Assembly (NCBI GenBank): GCA_937925565.1
Contig: CALALM010000509.1
Span: 1-11,017 of the forward strand
Reading direction: 5' to 3'
Length of the DNA: 11,017 nt
Source: an uncultured Centipeda sp.
Lineage (GTDB): Bacteria; Bacillota; Negativicutes; Selenomonadales; Selenomonadaceae
Under the pieces are notes generated by a model. The model searched no databases. It saw only the letters and a program-made list of their open reading frames with translations, and was not told the DNA's origin. Below, one piece after another: positions 1 to 8,537 of this stretch; position 1 is the first letter of the stretch; each line of letters begins with the position of its first letter. The translations under genes and the position numbers were made by a program.

Positions 1-2998
1 TGCTCCGCCGCGCTCCGTACATGGTCACCACGGGCACGCCCATGTAGAGCGCATCGCAGGTCGTGCCGCCGCCCGGCCACGGATAGGTATCAAGCGCAAT
101 ATCCACAGCGAGATAGCGCTCCATATAGTCCGTTGTTGCGGGCTCCAAGATCACACGTGCAAGATCAAATCCGAGCCGTTTAAGACGCGTTTGTGCCGCC
201 TCCATCATCGCAGGTGCAAAGAAAATCTGGGACTTTAAGAGGAGCTGCGCCTGCGGCACCCGCTCCAGAATCTCCCGCCAACAGAGCAGCATCGCGTCCG
301 TAAATTTACGGTACTGATTGAATACGCCGAAGAGAATGTGCCCACGCCTCTTCGCAGGCGCACCTGTCGATATGGGCAGGTCTGCACGCGGCACATAGAC
401 GAACTGACTCGGCAGACGAATCAGTTTTTCCGTGAAATACGTTTCACTCACCCCCCCAACGGGGTCGCAGACCGCATCCGTCAAAAAGAAGTCCACGGCA
501 GGCAGCCCCGAGGTCGCCGTATAGCCCAGTCCCATCATCTGCACGGGCGCGGGACGGTACGCGAGTACAGGGAGTGCTCCCCCCGCCGCATGTCCCGCCA
601 GATCGACAAGAACATCAATCTCGTCCGCATGAATGCGCGCAGCGAGCTCCTCGGGAGCAGTGCCGCCCAAATCGCGCCACACGGTCACAGACGGGCGCAG
701 CGCAGCCGTCACCTCATCGGGTGTCTCTGTCGTGCTGTAGACATAGACCTCAAAACGCATGGGGTCATATCTCATCAGCAGTGGCTGAACGAAATGCTGC
801 AGAACGTTACGGCGGAAATCCGGCGAAATGTAGCCGACGCGAATCTTCTTATGACGATAGGGGACAGAATAGGTATAGTGCGGTGTTGCTTCAAAAAGCC
901 CCCCATATTGACAATGCGCACGAAACAGTTCCTCTTCATTCACAAGCTGCGCGTTCTGCGCGAGCAGGAACGAGCTGTAGAGGGAAGGATCCGACGGCTC
1001 CTCCTCATAGGCGCACCTGTAGAACTCCGATGCCCGTACATCGCCCATCCGATAGGCAACGGCGGCGCGCATCCGCATAAATTCATGCCGGAGGTCACTG
1101 CGTCCCGTCGCCAGATACTTCTCCGCCAGTGCGATTGCATGCGGCAGATCGCCCTGCCGCTCCACGGCATACGCATGGAGATAGGTGAGCATATCATCCT
1201 GCACATCGGCAGCAAAAGCGCGCTCCGCCCACACCTGCGCCTCCGCATAGCATTCGCTCTCAAGCAGCACAAAAATGTGGTCTTTCAGCGCCTTTACATC
1301 CATACTCATACTATCGTCACGAATGAAGGGAGACTTTAGCAGACCGCTTCGCCCGGCATATTCTGTCCGGACCTGCTCATAGGCAGCCCCCACTGCCCTG
1401 CCATAGCCTTGCACATCCATCACGGGGGATGTCTCCATCATGTGACGCAGCCCCGCATGCAGCGCGTCGAGCATCTCCGCGTCATTGGCAAGAGAAACGG
1501 CACACGCAATATACGCCTCCTCCGAATGCGCGACAAGTGCCCCCGCCCCAATGTTCTCCAGAAGCGATGCGCCGAAGCGGCTGCCGAGGCTCTCTCCCGC
1601 AAGCGTTACAACGGGTACGCCCATATAGAGCGCATCGCATGTCGTGCCGCCGCCCGGATAGGGGAAGGGATCGAGCGCGATGTCCATGCGATTGTATGCC
1701 GCGAGATAATCCTTCGATGAACCCTCCGCATCGACGCGATCCGGCGGAATGCCCGCCGCCTCCAAGCGGTGCAGAGCCTCCACACGCGCATCCGCGAATG
1801 AAAAGACATCCGTCTTGAGGAGGAGACGGCTCTTTGGCACGCGGCGCAGGATCTCCGCCCAGACGCGGAGCACCCCGTTGTTCAGCTTTGTAAAATTGTT
1901 GAAACTGCCAAATACAATGGCACGTTCCGCCACAGGAGCATGGTCAGGTGCAGGTGGCGTATGCAGCGGCTGCCAGCAAAAATGCGACTGCGGCAGGATG
2001 AGCAGCTCCTCCGTAAAGCCCTCCTCCGCATCGCCCGCCGCAAGAATCGGATCGGCAAGAAAATAATCCACCGTGGACAACCCCGTCGAGGCAAAATACC
2101 CGATGCCCGAGATCTGCACGGGCGCAGGACGATGGGCGAGGATCGGCAGCGTCCGCGCCGCCGTGTGCCCTGCAAGATCAACGAGGATGTCAATGCCGTC
2201 ACGGTGGATCGCATGTGCCGCTTCCTCCGCCGACAGCTGCATGAGATTGCGGAAGTGTTCAACCGATTGCCGCACCTTTTCGGTATAGGCGTCCTCCGCA
2301 TTCAGCGCATAGACCGTCACCTCGAAGCGCGAACGGTCGAGCGCCGTCATCAGTGCATACGAAAACGAGAGCACAACGTGTTCCCTGACATCGGGCGAGA
2401 GATAGCCGACGCGCAGCCGCTTTCCCATACGATGCTGCACATGATCGAACGGGCGCACTTTTGCAAAGAGCGCGCCGTATTCCTCCGCCGCCCGCCTGTC
2501 CTCTGCGAGCGTTGCAGACAGATAGTGACGGTTGAAGAGCACATTGCTCGCATTGAGCGCACGCAGGGCGAGATCGGGCGCAGCATCGCGCGCCCGTTCA
2601 TAGAACGTGACCGCCTCCCGCGCGTGCCCAAGAAAGCGGGCACACTGCCCCGCAAGATTACAGATCTTCTCCGCAAGCGCGGGCGGCACGGCACGGTCAA
2701 GGAGGGGCGTGATCAATTGAAGTGCAGCAACCCGCTCCCCCTCCAAAAGATGGATCCGTGCGCGCAGAAAGATCGTATAGGAATCATCGGGCGCAAGCCG
2801 TGCACATTCCTGCCACGCCGCCAGCGCTTTTCGCGCGCACCCCGCCTCGATGTGGAATGCCGTCAGCAGCCTCGCCGCCTCGGCAGGTACATACCGATGC
2901 AGCTCTTTGATCCCCTTCTTCGCCGCTTTTTCATCCCCACGTGCGAGCGCTGCAAAAATTCGGTCGCGCAGCGCCTCAAGCCGCTCTGTCTGCGTCAT
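1..2998 (-). CDS. Tandem double GT41 (OGT-like) glycosyltransferase with TPR regions, 3' end missing
   Basis: This open frame runs 999 codons without a stop from an ATG at 2998 and leaves the window at base 1, so the C-terminus is missing. It contains two copies of a TPR-plus-GT41 unit. Residues 1-195 are helical TPR-like sequence and 196-540 are GT41 module 1 (RVGYLSPD at 196, H207 in REHVV, DLAGHT with H278, NNFTK with K371, PGGGTTCDALYMG at 448). Residues 564-719 are a second TPR-like region, and 720-999+ are GT41 module 2 (RVGYISPDF at 720, DLAGHA with H803, K898, PGGGTTCDALYMG at 975). GT41 enzymes of the OGT/SPINDLY type move a sugar, classically GlcNAc from UDP-GlcNAc, onto Ser/Thr of proteins in the cytoplasm. 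The start overlaps the upstream gene's stop as ATGA, with GGGGA 8 nt upstream. Module 2 has Asn731 where module 1 has His207. The family call is firm. The sugar and the acceptor (flagellin suspected) are inference. Confidence 0.9.
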   Translation of the reverse strand, partial: MTQTERLEALRDRIFAALARGDEKAAKKGIKELHRYVPAEAARLLTAFHIEAGCARKALAAWQECARLAPDDSYTIFLRARIHLLEGERVAALQLITPLLDRAVPPALAEKICNLAGQCARFLGHAREAVTFYERARDAAPDLALRALNASNVLFNRHYLSATLAEDRRAAEEYGALFAKVRPFDHVQHRMGKRLRVGYLSPDVREHVVLSFSYALMTALDRSRFEVTVYALNAEDAYTEKVRQSVEHFRNLMQLSAEEAAHAIHRDGIDILVDLAGHTAARTLPILAHRPAPVQISGIGYFASTGLSTVDYFLADPILAAGDAEEGFTEELLILPQSHFCWQPLHTPPAPDHAPVAERAIVFGSFNNFTKLNNGVLRVWAEILRRVPKSRLLLKTDVFSFADARVEALHRLEAAGIPPDRVDAEGSSKDYLAAYNRMDIALDPFPYPGGGTTCDALYMGVPVVTLAGESLGSRFGASLLENIGAGALVAHSEEAYIACAVSLANDAEMLDALHAGLRHMMETSPVMDVQGYGRAVGAAYEQVRTEYAGRSGLLKSPFIRDDSMSMDVKALKDHIFVLLESECYAEAQVWAERAFAADVQDDMLTYLHAYAVERQGDLPHAIALAEKYLATGRSDLRHEFMRMRAAVAYRMGDVRASEFYRCAYEEEPSDPSLYSSFLLAQNAQLVNEEELFRAHCQYGGLFEATPHYTYSVPYRHKKIRVGYISPDFRRNVLQHFVQPLLMRYDPMRFEVYVYSTTETPDEVTAALRPSVTVWRDLGGTAPEELAARIHADEIDVLVDLAGHAAGGALPVLAYRPAPVQMMGLGYTATSGLPAVDFFLTDAVCDPVGGVSETYFTEKLIRLPSQFVYVPRADLPISTGAPAKRRGHILFGVFNQYRKFTDAMLLCWREILERVPQAQLLLKSQIFFAPAMMEAAQTRLKRLGFDLARVILEPATTDYMERYLAVDIALDTYPWPGGGTTCDALYMGVPVVTMYGARRS
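41..76 (-). repeat. Direct repeat copy 2 (GT41 module 2 motif)
   Basis: This 36-bp stretch encodes the PGGGTTCDALYM sugar-nucleotide-binding loop of the second GT41 module. It matches 1622-1657 with only two mismatches and lies 1581 bp (527 codons, in frame) away. It marks internal duplication of the catalytic module or strong constraint on this loop. Confidence 0.85.
1622..1657 (-). repeat. Direct repeat copy 1 (GT41 module 1 motif)
   Basis: This is the partner of the repeat at 41-76, with 34 of 36 bases identical. It encodes the same glycine/threonine-rich loop in the first GT41 module of the same protein (residues 448 onward). Long near-identical in-frame stretches like this could allow recombination that drops or adds a module. 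Confidence 0.85.
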
Positions 2999-4482
2999 CC
3001 CTCTCGTCCCCGTTCTTTTGCCAGACGTCCGATGCGCCGCATCATTCGCTGTGCCCCGGGCGCTGCCGAGAGCTCTCTGCAGGAGTCCGGCAAGAGAAGC
3101 GCGAGAGCCCCCTGTGCCTCGGGTGCAAAGTCCGCCCCATATGCTGCCGCAACCGCCGCCGTGCGCTCCATATCCTCCACGAGCGACGCCGCTGCCGAAC
3201 ACACATCGCCCGCGAGCAGGAAACGACGGCGCAGAGAAAACTTATGTGCACTTCGACGGTCATAGTAGAGACCCGCAAGCGGGAATCCTGTCCCCGCCAA
3301 AACGGAGGCAAGAAAGGCAGCATCCGCCGCTACATCATAGCGCCCGTTCAGCACCTCGATCAGCGCTGCATCATCCGCCCCCGCCGCGCCGAGAAGATGC
3401 ACAAGCCCCGCAAGTGCGGGTGTATAGCGCGGACTGATCGCAAGAGCACGCTCATAGAGCGCCGCCGCCTCCTCCGCATCCCCCGCGAGCACCGCTGCCT
3501 CACCGAGGCGCACATAGGCGCTCGGCGCAAGAATGCCGGAAAAATCTCCCTCGCGATAGTATTCCTCATACAGATGAAGCCCCTCGCGATATGCCGCACG
3601 TGCGCATGCGAAATACCCCTGATCCCACGCCCATGTGCCATAGATCAGGGGGAAGTCCGCATTCTCCGGAAATGCCGCACGCGCTGCTTTATACGCTTCC
3701 TCGATTTCCTCTTCACATGCGCCCATCAGGATGAGCGATTGAAGGAGCACGGCGTGCGGGCGGTTCTCCGAGCCGACGGGACGATCCGCGCTGTCGCGCG
3801 CGAGCTTGGCATAATGTGCCGCCTGCGGATAGTCCTCAAGCGTATAGTAGCAGTCCATCAGATGATACTCATCGAGATGCTTGTGCTCCCCACGCGCCTG
3901 ACGCGCGAGCAGGAGCTCCAGATTGCGCCGCGACTTCTCCTTGATGATGCGCGGCGAATAGCCCGTATGATAGAGTGTGAGTCCCGGTGCCATCACCATC
4001 TCGCGGTCCGGATCACCGCTCAGATTCTCTACATGTTCGTGAATGCTTCCCACAAAGCGGATGTGCGGCGCATGGCGAAAGATGCGCTGCACCTCGGCCG
4101 AGGTGCCGAGGAGTGCCCCCGTATCCATGTCGATGTTGACGAGGTGCACAATAAAGCCATCAAACTTCCTCTTTTTGTCGTATTCCTCGATCAGGGGACG
4201 CACGCGCGGCGCGCTATCCTCCGTAAAGTACTCATCCGCATCCGTAAAGACCACCCAGTCACCCGATGCCTTGTCGAGCGCAAAATTCTTTGCCGCAGCG
4301 AAATCATCAATCCAATCAAAATGAAAGATTTTCGCCCCGCCCGCACGCGCAATCTCCACCGTCGTGTCTGTCGACCCTGTATCGACCACGATCATCTCAT
4401 CGGCAAAGTCGCGCATGGATGCAAGCCAGCGCGGCAGATTTTCCGCCTCATTCTTTGCGATGACACATGCCGAGATCTTCAT
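2995..4482 (-). CDS. GT2-family glycosyltransferase with C-terminal TPR region
   Basis: A 495-aa protein with an N-terminal GT2 (GT-A fold) domain and a helical TPR-like tail. Visible motifs are [16 protein letters not shown] at the start, the nucleotide-binding VVDTGSTD at residues 33-40, the metal-binding DAD at 81-83 followed by EYF, and a conserved IHEH at 147-150. From about residue 185 on it is repeated helices, including a clear TPR-like stretch near 325-350 ([19 protein letters not shown]). All core GT2 motifs are intact. The start ATG overlaps the upstream stop (ATGA), with GGAG 8 nt before it; the end overlaps the next start in the same way, so translation is probably coupled on both sides. 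GT2-plus-TPR proteins beside flagellin genes include Listeria GmaR, which puts O-GlcNAc on flagellin. By position this is a candidate flagellin glycosyltransferase; substrate and sugar cannot be read from the sequence. Confidence 0.9.
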   Translation of the reverse strand: MKISACVIAKNEAENLPRWLASMRDFADEMIVVDTGSTDTTVEIARAGGAKIFHFDWIDDFAAAKNFALDKASGDWVVFTDADEYFTEDSAPRVRPLIEEYDKKRKFDGFIVHLVNIDMDTGALLGTSAEVQRIFRHAPHIRFVGSIHEHVENLSGDPDREMVMAPGLTLYHTGYSPRIIKEKSRRNLELLLARQARGEHKHLDEYHLMDCYYTLEDYPQAAHYAKLARDSADRPVGSENRPHAVLLQSLILMGACEEEIEEAYKAARAAFPENADFPLIYGTWAWDQGYFACARAAYREGLHLYEEYYREGDFSGILAPSAYVRLGEAAVLAGDAEEAAALYERALAISPRYTPALAGLVHLLGAAGADDAALIEVLNGRYDVAADAAFLASVLAGTGFPLAGLYYDRRSAHKFSLRRRFLLAGDVCSAAASLVEDMERTAAVAAAYGADFAPEAQGALALLLPDSCRELSAAPGAQRMMRRIGRLAKERGREG

Positions 4483-7400
4483 CGTATCAACTCCAATAAT
4501 TCCGTTGACTTTCTATGCGTGGGATCGAGAAAAAGCGCACGTGCGAGATATTCTCCCGTCTCCTCATGTTTACCCAGGTGCAGTGCGGCAAGCGCCATTT
4601 CATAGAGCGTATCCGCCGTCTCCCCCGCAAGCGCCGCGACAAACGACCATGCAGGAAGTGCGCCCTCCCATCTCCCGTGTGCCGTAAATTCCTGTGCACG
4701 TGCGCGCAGAAATTCCTCCCCATAGCTCGCCGCCGCACGCGAAAACCGCTCCGCCTGAACGGCATCCGCATGCTGAATGAACGCCTCCCGCACAAGTTCG
4801 CAGCCCTCCCTGCCCGCAGGAAGCGCGACGGCGTCCGGCTCATCATAATGCCGCCAGAACGCACGCATGGATTGCGGCAGAAGTGTGCGCAGACGATGAT
4901 AGAGTACGATGCTCTCCGCGTTTCTGTCGCGCTCCAACCGGAGCAGGATCTCCGGAAGCTCACGCACATTCTCTGCCAACGTGCCGACCATCTGCCCGCC
5001 CAATTCACTCGGTGCAATCTCCCTCACACGTGCATAGATCGGGGGTTCCTCCAAGTTGCTTCCCGTCGTTTGCGCAAGTGCTGCGCGCGCCTCCCGTGCG
5101 AGGAGGAGCCATCCGTAGCTGTCCGCAAAGCGCATGACATAGGCAAGTGCATCCGCATCATCTCCAAGCATTGCGCACAGATGTGCCAAAAGCTCCCCCA
5201 TATCCTCGCTGCGGTGCAGCTCCACATAGACATCCAGCGCCTCCTCACGTGCCGTACCGAGAGAAAATGCACGTGTGAGTTCTTCCTCTGCTGCAGGAAT
5301 ATCTCCGCTCTCCATCAGAAGCCGTGCGCGCATGGCAGAGACCGCCCCTGCCCACGCGGCAAAAGCAGACGCCTCGCCGTCCGCATTCCTGGGATGCGCA
5401 TAGAGTTCCAGTGCACACGTCAACTCCGCAAGAGCATTCTCCTCCCCCATGGCAGCGCAAAGAACGCCCAACCGCCCATGAAAATCCGGCAACTGTGGGA
5501 AGGCATCCCGCGCCGCACGTGCAGCCGCAACCTGCTCTGTGAGAGGAACATTCTCCTGTTCCATTGCATCCAGCAGGAGATGATGAAGATGACTCTGTGC
5601 GCCGACGGAGGTCACATTCTCCTCCAATGCGGCACGTACATAGATCAGTGCCGCCGCATACTTCCCAAGACTATAGTACGTATCGGCAAGGTAGCGGCAA
5701 TCGCCGGGCTGAAGCCCCTTCTCCCCGATCTGCCGTTCCATCAGAGCGAGGTTGCGCTCGGACTTGGCGCGGATGCGTCCGGAGGAGTACCCCACATGAC
5801 GGATCGCGAGGGCAACCGGTTCATGATAGAGCGCGGGTTCCCCCCCCTCCTTGCGCAGTGCTTCATGTACACGCCCCTCGTAGAAGAGCCCGCGGCCCAT
5901 GCGCAGAAGACGAATATGCGGTGCCCGTCCCGTCTCGCGTTCCCCCGCATCCTCATCAATGTGTACAATCGGCAGAAGCACGGCATCCACATGAGGCAGG
6001 ATGACATCCAGCATTGCGAGGAAAGAGCGAACTTCCGACGGATCGAAAAACGACTCGTCCGCATCCAAAACCACCGCCCAGTCACCGCTCACCGCTCCAA
6101 TTGCGGCATTGCGTGCGGCGCCAAAGTCATCCTGCCAGTAAAAGTCTGTGACCGTCGCCCCTGCCTTCTCTGCAAGTGCACGCGTCCCGTCGGTCGAGCC
6201 CGTATCGATGACAATGCGCTCATCCGCATAGACTTCCGTATTGGAGAGCCACGTTTCCATATCCCGCAGATCATTGCGCACAAAGACCGCCGCCGAAATA
6301 CGCAGTTCCTTCGCATGTGTTGCGATCCGCTGCCAGATTGCCGTGCGGCGGCGCAGCTGCGCTCCCATCTCCTCTGTAAAGAGGGAGCGGTCGGTCCCCG
6401 CCCCTGGTATTTCCATGCCGACCGCATGCTCTGCTGCGGCTGCTGCCTCTTCATAGCGATGAAATGCGGCAAGTGCCTCCGCATACTCCGCGTGCATCTC
6501 CGGCAGTTCCGGAAAATCGCGTACGGCCTGCGCGGCAACCGTCAGATAGCGCTCCCGCAGTGCGGGCTTTGCGCCATAGATACGCAGGAGAATCCGATAG
6601 GAGCGGCTTGCATAGATGACGGAGCACCGCCCAAGACCAATGTCCAGGAGGGCATAGCGTTCCGCCATCCGTTCATCCCCCAGATTGTCATAGGTCTCTG
6701 CGAGATAGCGCCAACAGCGCTCCGGTGCATCCGTATGCGCCACTTCATCCAGAAGAAGGCGCAGGTTCCGCTCCCCTTTTTCACGCGTCAGTACGGACGA
6801 ATACCCCGTATGCACGAGTGTCAAAAGTTCCGGTGCAATGATCCGGACGGACGGTGCAGTACCATCCGCATCGCGCAGTTCCTCGTGAATACGCCCCACA
6901 TAGCGGCGCCCCTCACGATGGCGAAAGATGCGCGGTACATAGGAATCGAGCAGGGTCTCCCCCGTTTCCTCGTCGATATTGTGCCACGGCACAAGGAGCG
7001 CCTCGGTATCTGCACGGTCTGCCTCCTCTATCACGGAGCGAAGGTAATTGCGCGTCTCAGGCGAAAAATATTCATCTGCATCAATGAATACGATCCATTC
7101 GCCTGTTGCATGGGCAAGTGCGGCATTGCGCGCGGCGGCAAAATCATCCGTCCAAGGGACATGATAAACGGCAGCACCGAAGGACTCTGCCACCGCCGCG
7201 GAGTTATCCCGTGAGCCCGTATCGACCACAATCAGTTCATCAACAGAATCGTGCAGACTTTCGATGGACTTTTTCAGATGAGCAGCATCATCACGCACAA
7301 TATAGCACGCCGTAATCCGTATCCGTGCCTGTTCCATGATCTCCACATTCTCCCCCATATAGGACTTCTCCCTCTCCGTCCAATGCTGCGCTTCTTCCTT

Positions 7401-8411
7401 CGCGCCCAGATGTTCATAGATCTGCACAATTCGATGCGCCGCAAGGGCTGCTACAGACGAATTGAAGAACGAAGCATCATGTATGGAGGAAAAATCACGA
7501 TCAAAGTGCTCCAACGCTTCGATCAGGCTCTCTGCCGCCTCAGAATAACGGTCAAGCCCGCAGAGGATCATTCCACGATGGGCGTAGAAATCCGGCAGCT
7601 CCGGAAATTTTGCAAGTGCCTCCTCCGCAAGTACCAGCATCTCCTCATCGGGATAATGAAGCGCACGCATGGATTCGATCATCTGATGATAGAGCGTGCT
7701 TTCATCGCCGATGAAGCGATAGTCACTTTGCAGAACCTTTTGGGATAATTCCAAAACACGCGCATAATCGTGCAGACCAAAGTAACAATCCGCCAGATAG
7801 AAATCATGCATCGGTGTGTGCCCATGAAGGCGTGCATCGCATTCCAGCATGGCAATATTGCGGCGGATCTTCTCCTCGCTGCGCTCTCTCAGATATCCCG
7901 TATGCCCTGCAGAAAGTCGCTCATCTCCATAGACAAGCACACGCGTTTTTCCGTCGTCCCGCCCCGCCTGCTCATGGATCATCCCACCGTAGTGAAGCCC
8001 CGGCATACGCAAAATGCGAGGACTGCGTGTGTACATCGCATCCTGCAGAGAATCCTTCGTCTTGAAATTACAGAGAGAAATCATGATGATATCAAACTCA
8101 GAATTCTCGTGTATAACCGCTGCAATCCCATCCCGCACCTGTTCCGGATGAAAAAAATATTCATCCGCATCCAGAAAGATGACCGAATCTCCCGTACATT
8201 TGTCAAGTGCAAAATTGCGTGCCAAAGAAAAATCATTCTGCCATGTAAAATCGTAGAGCTGCGCACAAAACTCATTGGCAAGTTCTGCGACACGCAGATC
8301 TCCCGCCGTGGAGACAATAACGATCTCGTCTGCGGCCTGCCGAACGGAGGCAAGTGAACGACGCAACTCACAGACTTCATCCTTGACAATATAACAGGCG
8401 GAGATCTTCAT
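4479..8411 (-). CDS. Triple GT2-TPR glycosyltransferase (three catalytic cassettes in one chain)
   Basis: A 1310-aa protein made of three consecutive GT2-plus-TPR cassettes and a long helical tail. Counting from the ATG at 8411, cassette A starts at residue 1 ([15 protein letters not shown] 81-83, IHE near 145), cassette B near 363 ([19 protein letters not shown] near 395, DAD 444-446, RIHEE), and cassette C near 703 ([19 protein letters not shown] near 734, DAD 783-785, RVHEA). Each catalytic part is followed by TPR-like helices. Residues from about 1040 to 1310 are helical with no fourth GT2 motif. Cassette A lacks the DTGSxD nucleotide-binding motif and has VSTAGD instead. I prefer the ATG at 8411 over the in-frame TTG at 8438: it has AAAGGA 8 nt upstream, the TTG sits where transcription should begin, and the neighbouring GT2 gene starts with the same MKIS. 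First gene of the glycosyltransferase operon; probably cytoplasmic. A flagellin target is inferred. Confidence 0.9.
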   Translation of the reverse strand: MKISACYIVKDEVCELRRSLASVRQAADEIVIVSTAGDLRVAELANEFCAQLYDFTWQNDFSLARNFALDKCTGDSVIFLDADEYFFHPEQVRDGIAAVIHENSEFDIIMISLCNFKTKDSLQDAMYTRSPRILRMPGLHYGGMIHEQAGRDDGKTRVLVYGDERLSAGHTGYLRERSEEKIRRNIAMLECDARLHGHTPMHDFYLADCYFGLHDYARVLELSQKVLQSDYRFIGDESTLYHQMIESMRALHYPDEEMLVLAEEALAKFPELPDFYAHRGMILCGLDRYSEAAESLIEALEHFDRDFSSIHDASFFNSSVAALAAHRIVQIYEHLGAKEEAQHWTEREKSYMGENVEIMEQARIRITACYIVRDDAAHLKKSIESLHDSVDELIVVDTGSRDNSAAVAESFGAAVYHVPWTDDFAAARNAALAHATGEWIVFIDADEYFSPETRNYLRSVIEEADRADTEALLVPWHNIDEETGETLLDSYVPRIFRHREGRRYVGRIHEELRDADGTAPSVRIIAPELLTLVHTGYSSVLTREKGERNLRLLLDEVAHTDAPERCWRYLAETYDNLGDERMAERYALLDIGLGRCSVIYASRSYRILLRIYGAKPALRERYLTVAAQAVRDFPELPEMHAEYAEALAAFHRYEEAAAAAEHAVGMEIPGAGTDRSLFTEEMGAQLRRRTAIWQRIATHAKELRISAAVFVRNDLRDMETWLSNTEVYADERIVIDTGSTDGTRALAEKAGATVTDFYWQDDFGAARNAAIGAVSGDWAVVLDADESFFDPSEVRSFLAMLDVILPHVDAVLLPIVHIDEDAGERETGRAPHIRLLRMGRGLFYEGRVHEALRKEGGEPALYHEPVALAIRHVGYSSGRIRAKSERNLALMERQIGEKGLQPGDCRYLADTYYSLGKYAAALIYVRAALEENVTSVGAQSHLHHLLLDAMEQENVPLTEQVAAARAARDAFPQLPDFHGRLGVLCAAMGEENALAELTCALELYAHPRNADGEASAFAAWAGAVSAMRARLLMESGDIPAAEEELTRAFSLGTAREEALDVYVELHRSEDMGELLAHLCAMLGDDADALAYVMRFADSYGWLLLAREARAALAQTTGSNLEEPPIYARVREIAPSELGGQMVGTLAENVRELPEILLRLERDRNAESIVLYHRLRTLLPQSMRAFWRHYDEPDAVALPAGREGCELVREAFIQHADAVQAERFSRAAASYGEEFLRARAQEFTAHGRWEGALPAWSFVAALAGETADTLYEMALAALHLGKHEETGEYLARALFLDPTHRKSTELLELIR

Positions 8412-8419
8412 CGTACACA

Positions 8420-8425
8420 TCCTTT
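8420..8425 (-). promoter_or_regulatory. Ribosome binding site deciding the start of the triple GT2 gene
   Basis: AAAGGA on the minus strand lies 8 nt before the ATG at 8411. An in-frame ATG at 8420 overlaps this element and the TTG at 8438 has no useful site in front of it. This favours the MKIS start. Confidence 0.7.
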
Positions 8426-8444
8426 CATCACTGTTCAAATCATC

Positions 8445-8473
8445 ATTATACGCGATATAGGTAAAATTAGCAA
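8445..8473 (-). promoter_or_regulatory. SigA-type promoter of the glycosyltransferase operon
   Basis: TTGCTA (8468-8473) and a perfect TATAAT (8445-8450) are separated by exactly 17 nt. Transcription would start near 8438, giving a leader of about 27 nt to the ATG at 8411. The -35 box overlaps the T-tract of the flagellin terminator, so the operon gets its own housekeeping promoter immediately after flagellin transcription stops. Confidence 0.75.
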
Positions 8474-8509
8474 AGAAAAAGAATCCCTCCCCGAGGGGAG
8501 GGATTCTTT
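8471..8509 (-). terminator. Intrinsic terminator after flagellin
   Basis: A near-perfect inverted repeat (8478-8492 paired with 8495-8509; in practice a 14-bp stem with a CUCG tetraloop) is followed on the minus strand by TTCTTTG, after the three T that close the stem. It lies 29 bases beyond the flagellin stop codon. The stem is rich in G-C pairs at its top and A-T pairs at its base, typical of a strong terminator. There is also an A-rich run on the other side, so it may work in both directions, though no plus-strand gene needs it. Confidence 0.93.
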
Positions 8510-8537
8510 CTGTAACAGATACAGCCGTAACCGTAAA

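Noticed and set aside
1297..1309. ATG codons at 1309 and 1303 as the start of a separate second GT41 gene
   Set aside because: The frame is open and continuous from 2998 through this point with no stop, and I see no convincing ribosome binding site before these ATGs, so one fused protein is the simpler reading.
1940..4605. Long plus-strand open frames (441 and 554 codons) opposite the GT41 and GT2 genes
   Set aside because: Same Arg/His/Cys-rich shadow composition, overlapping one another, and antisense to coding sequence with strong motifs.
4515..7214. 899-codon open frame on the plus strand opposite the triple GT2 gene
   Set aside because: The translation is rich in Arg, His, Cys and Pro with no recognisable domain, no good ribosome binding site, and lies entirely antisense to a gene with clear GT2 motifs. 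It is a GC-rich codon-usage shadow.
8412..8438. TTG at 8438 as start of the triple GT2 protein
   Set aside because: It falls at the predicted transcription start, has no ribosome binding site, and would add nine residues before the conserved MKIS start shared with the paralogue.
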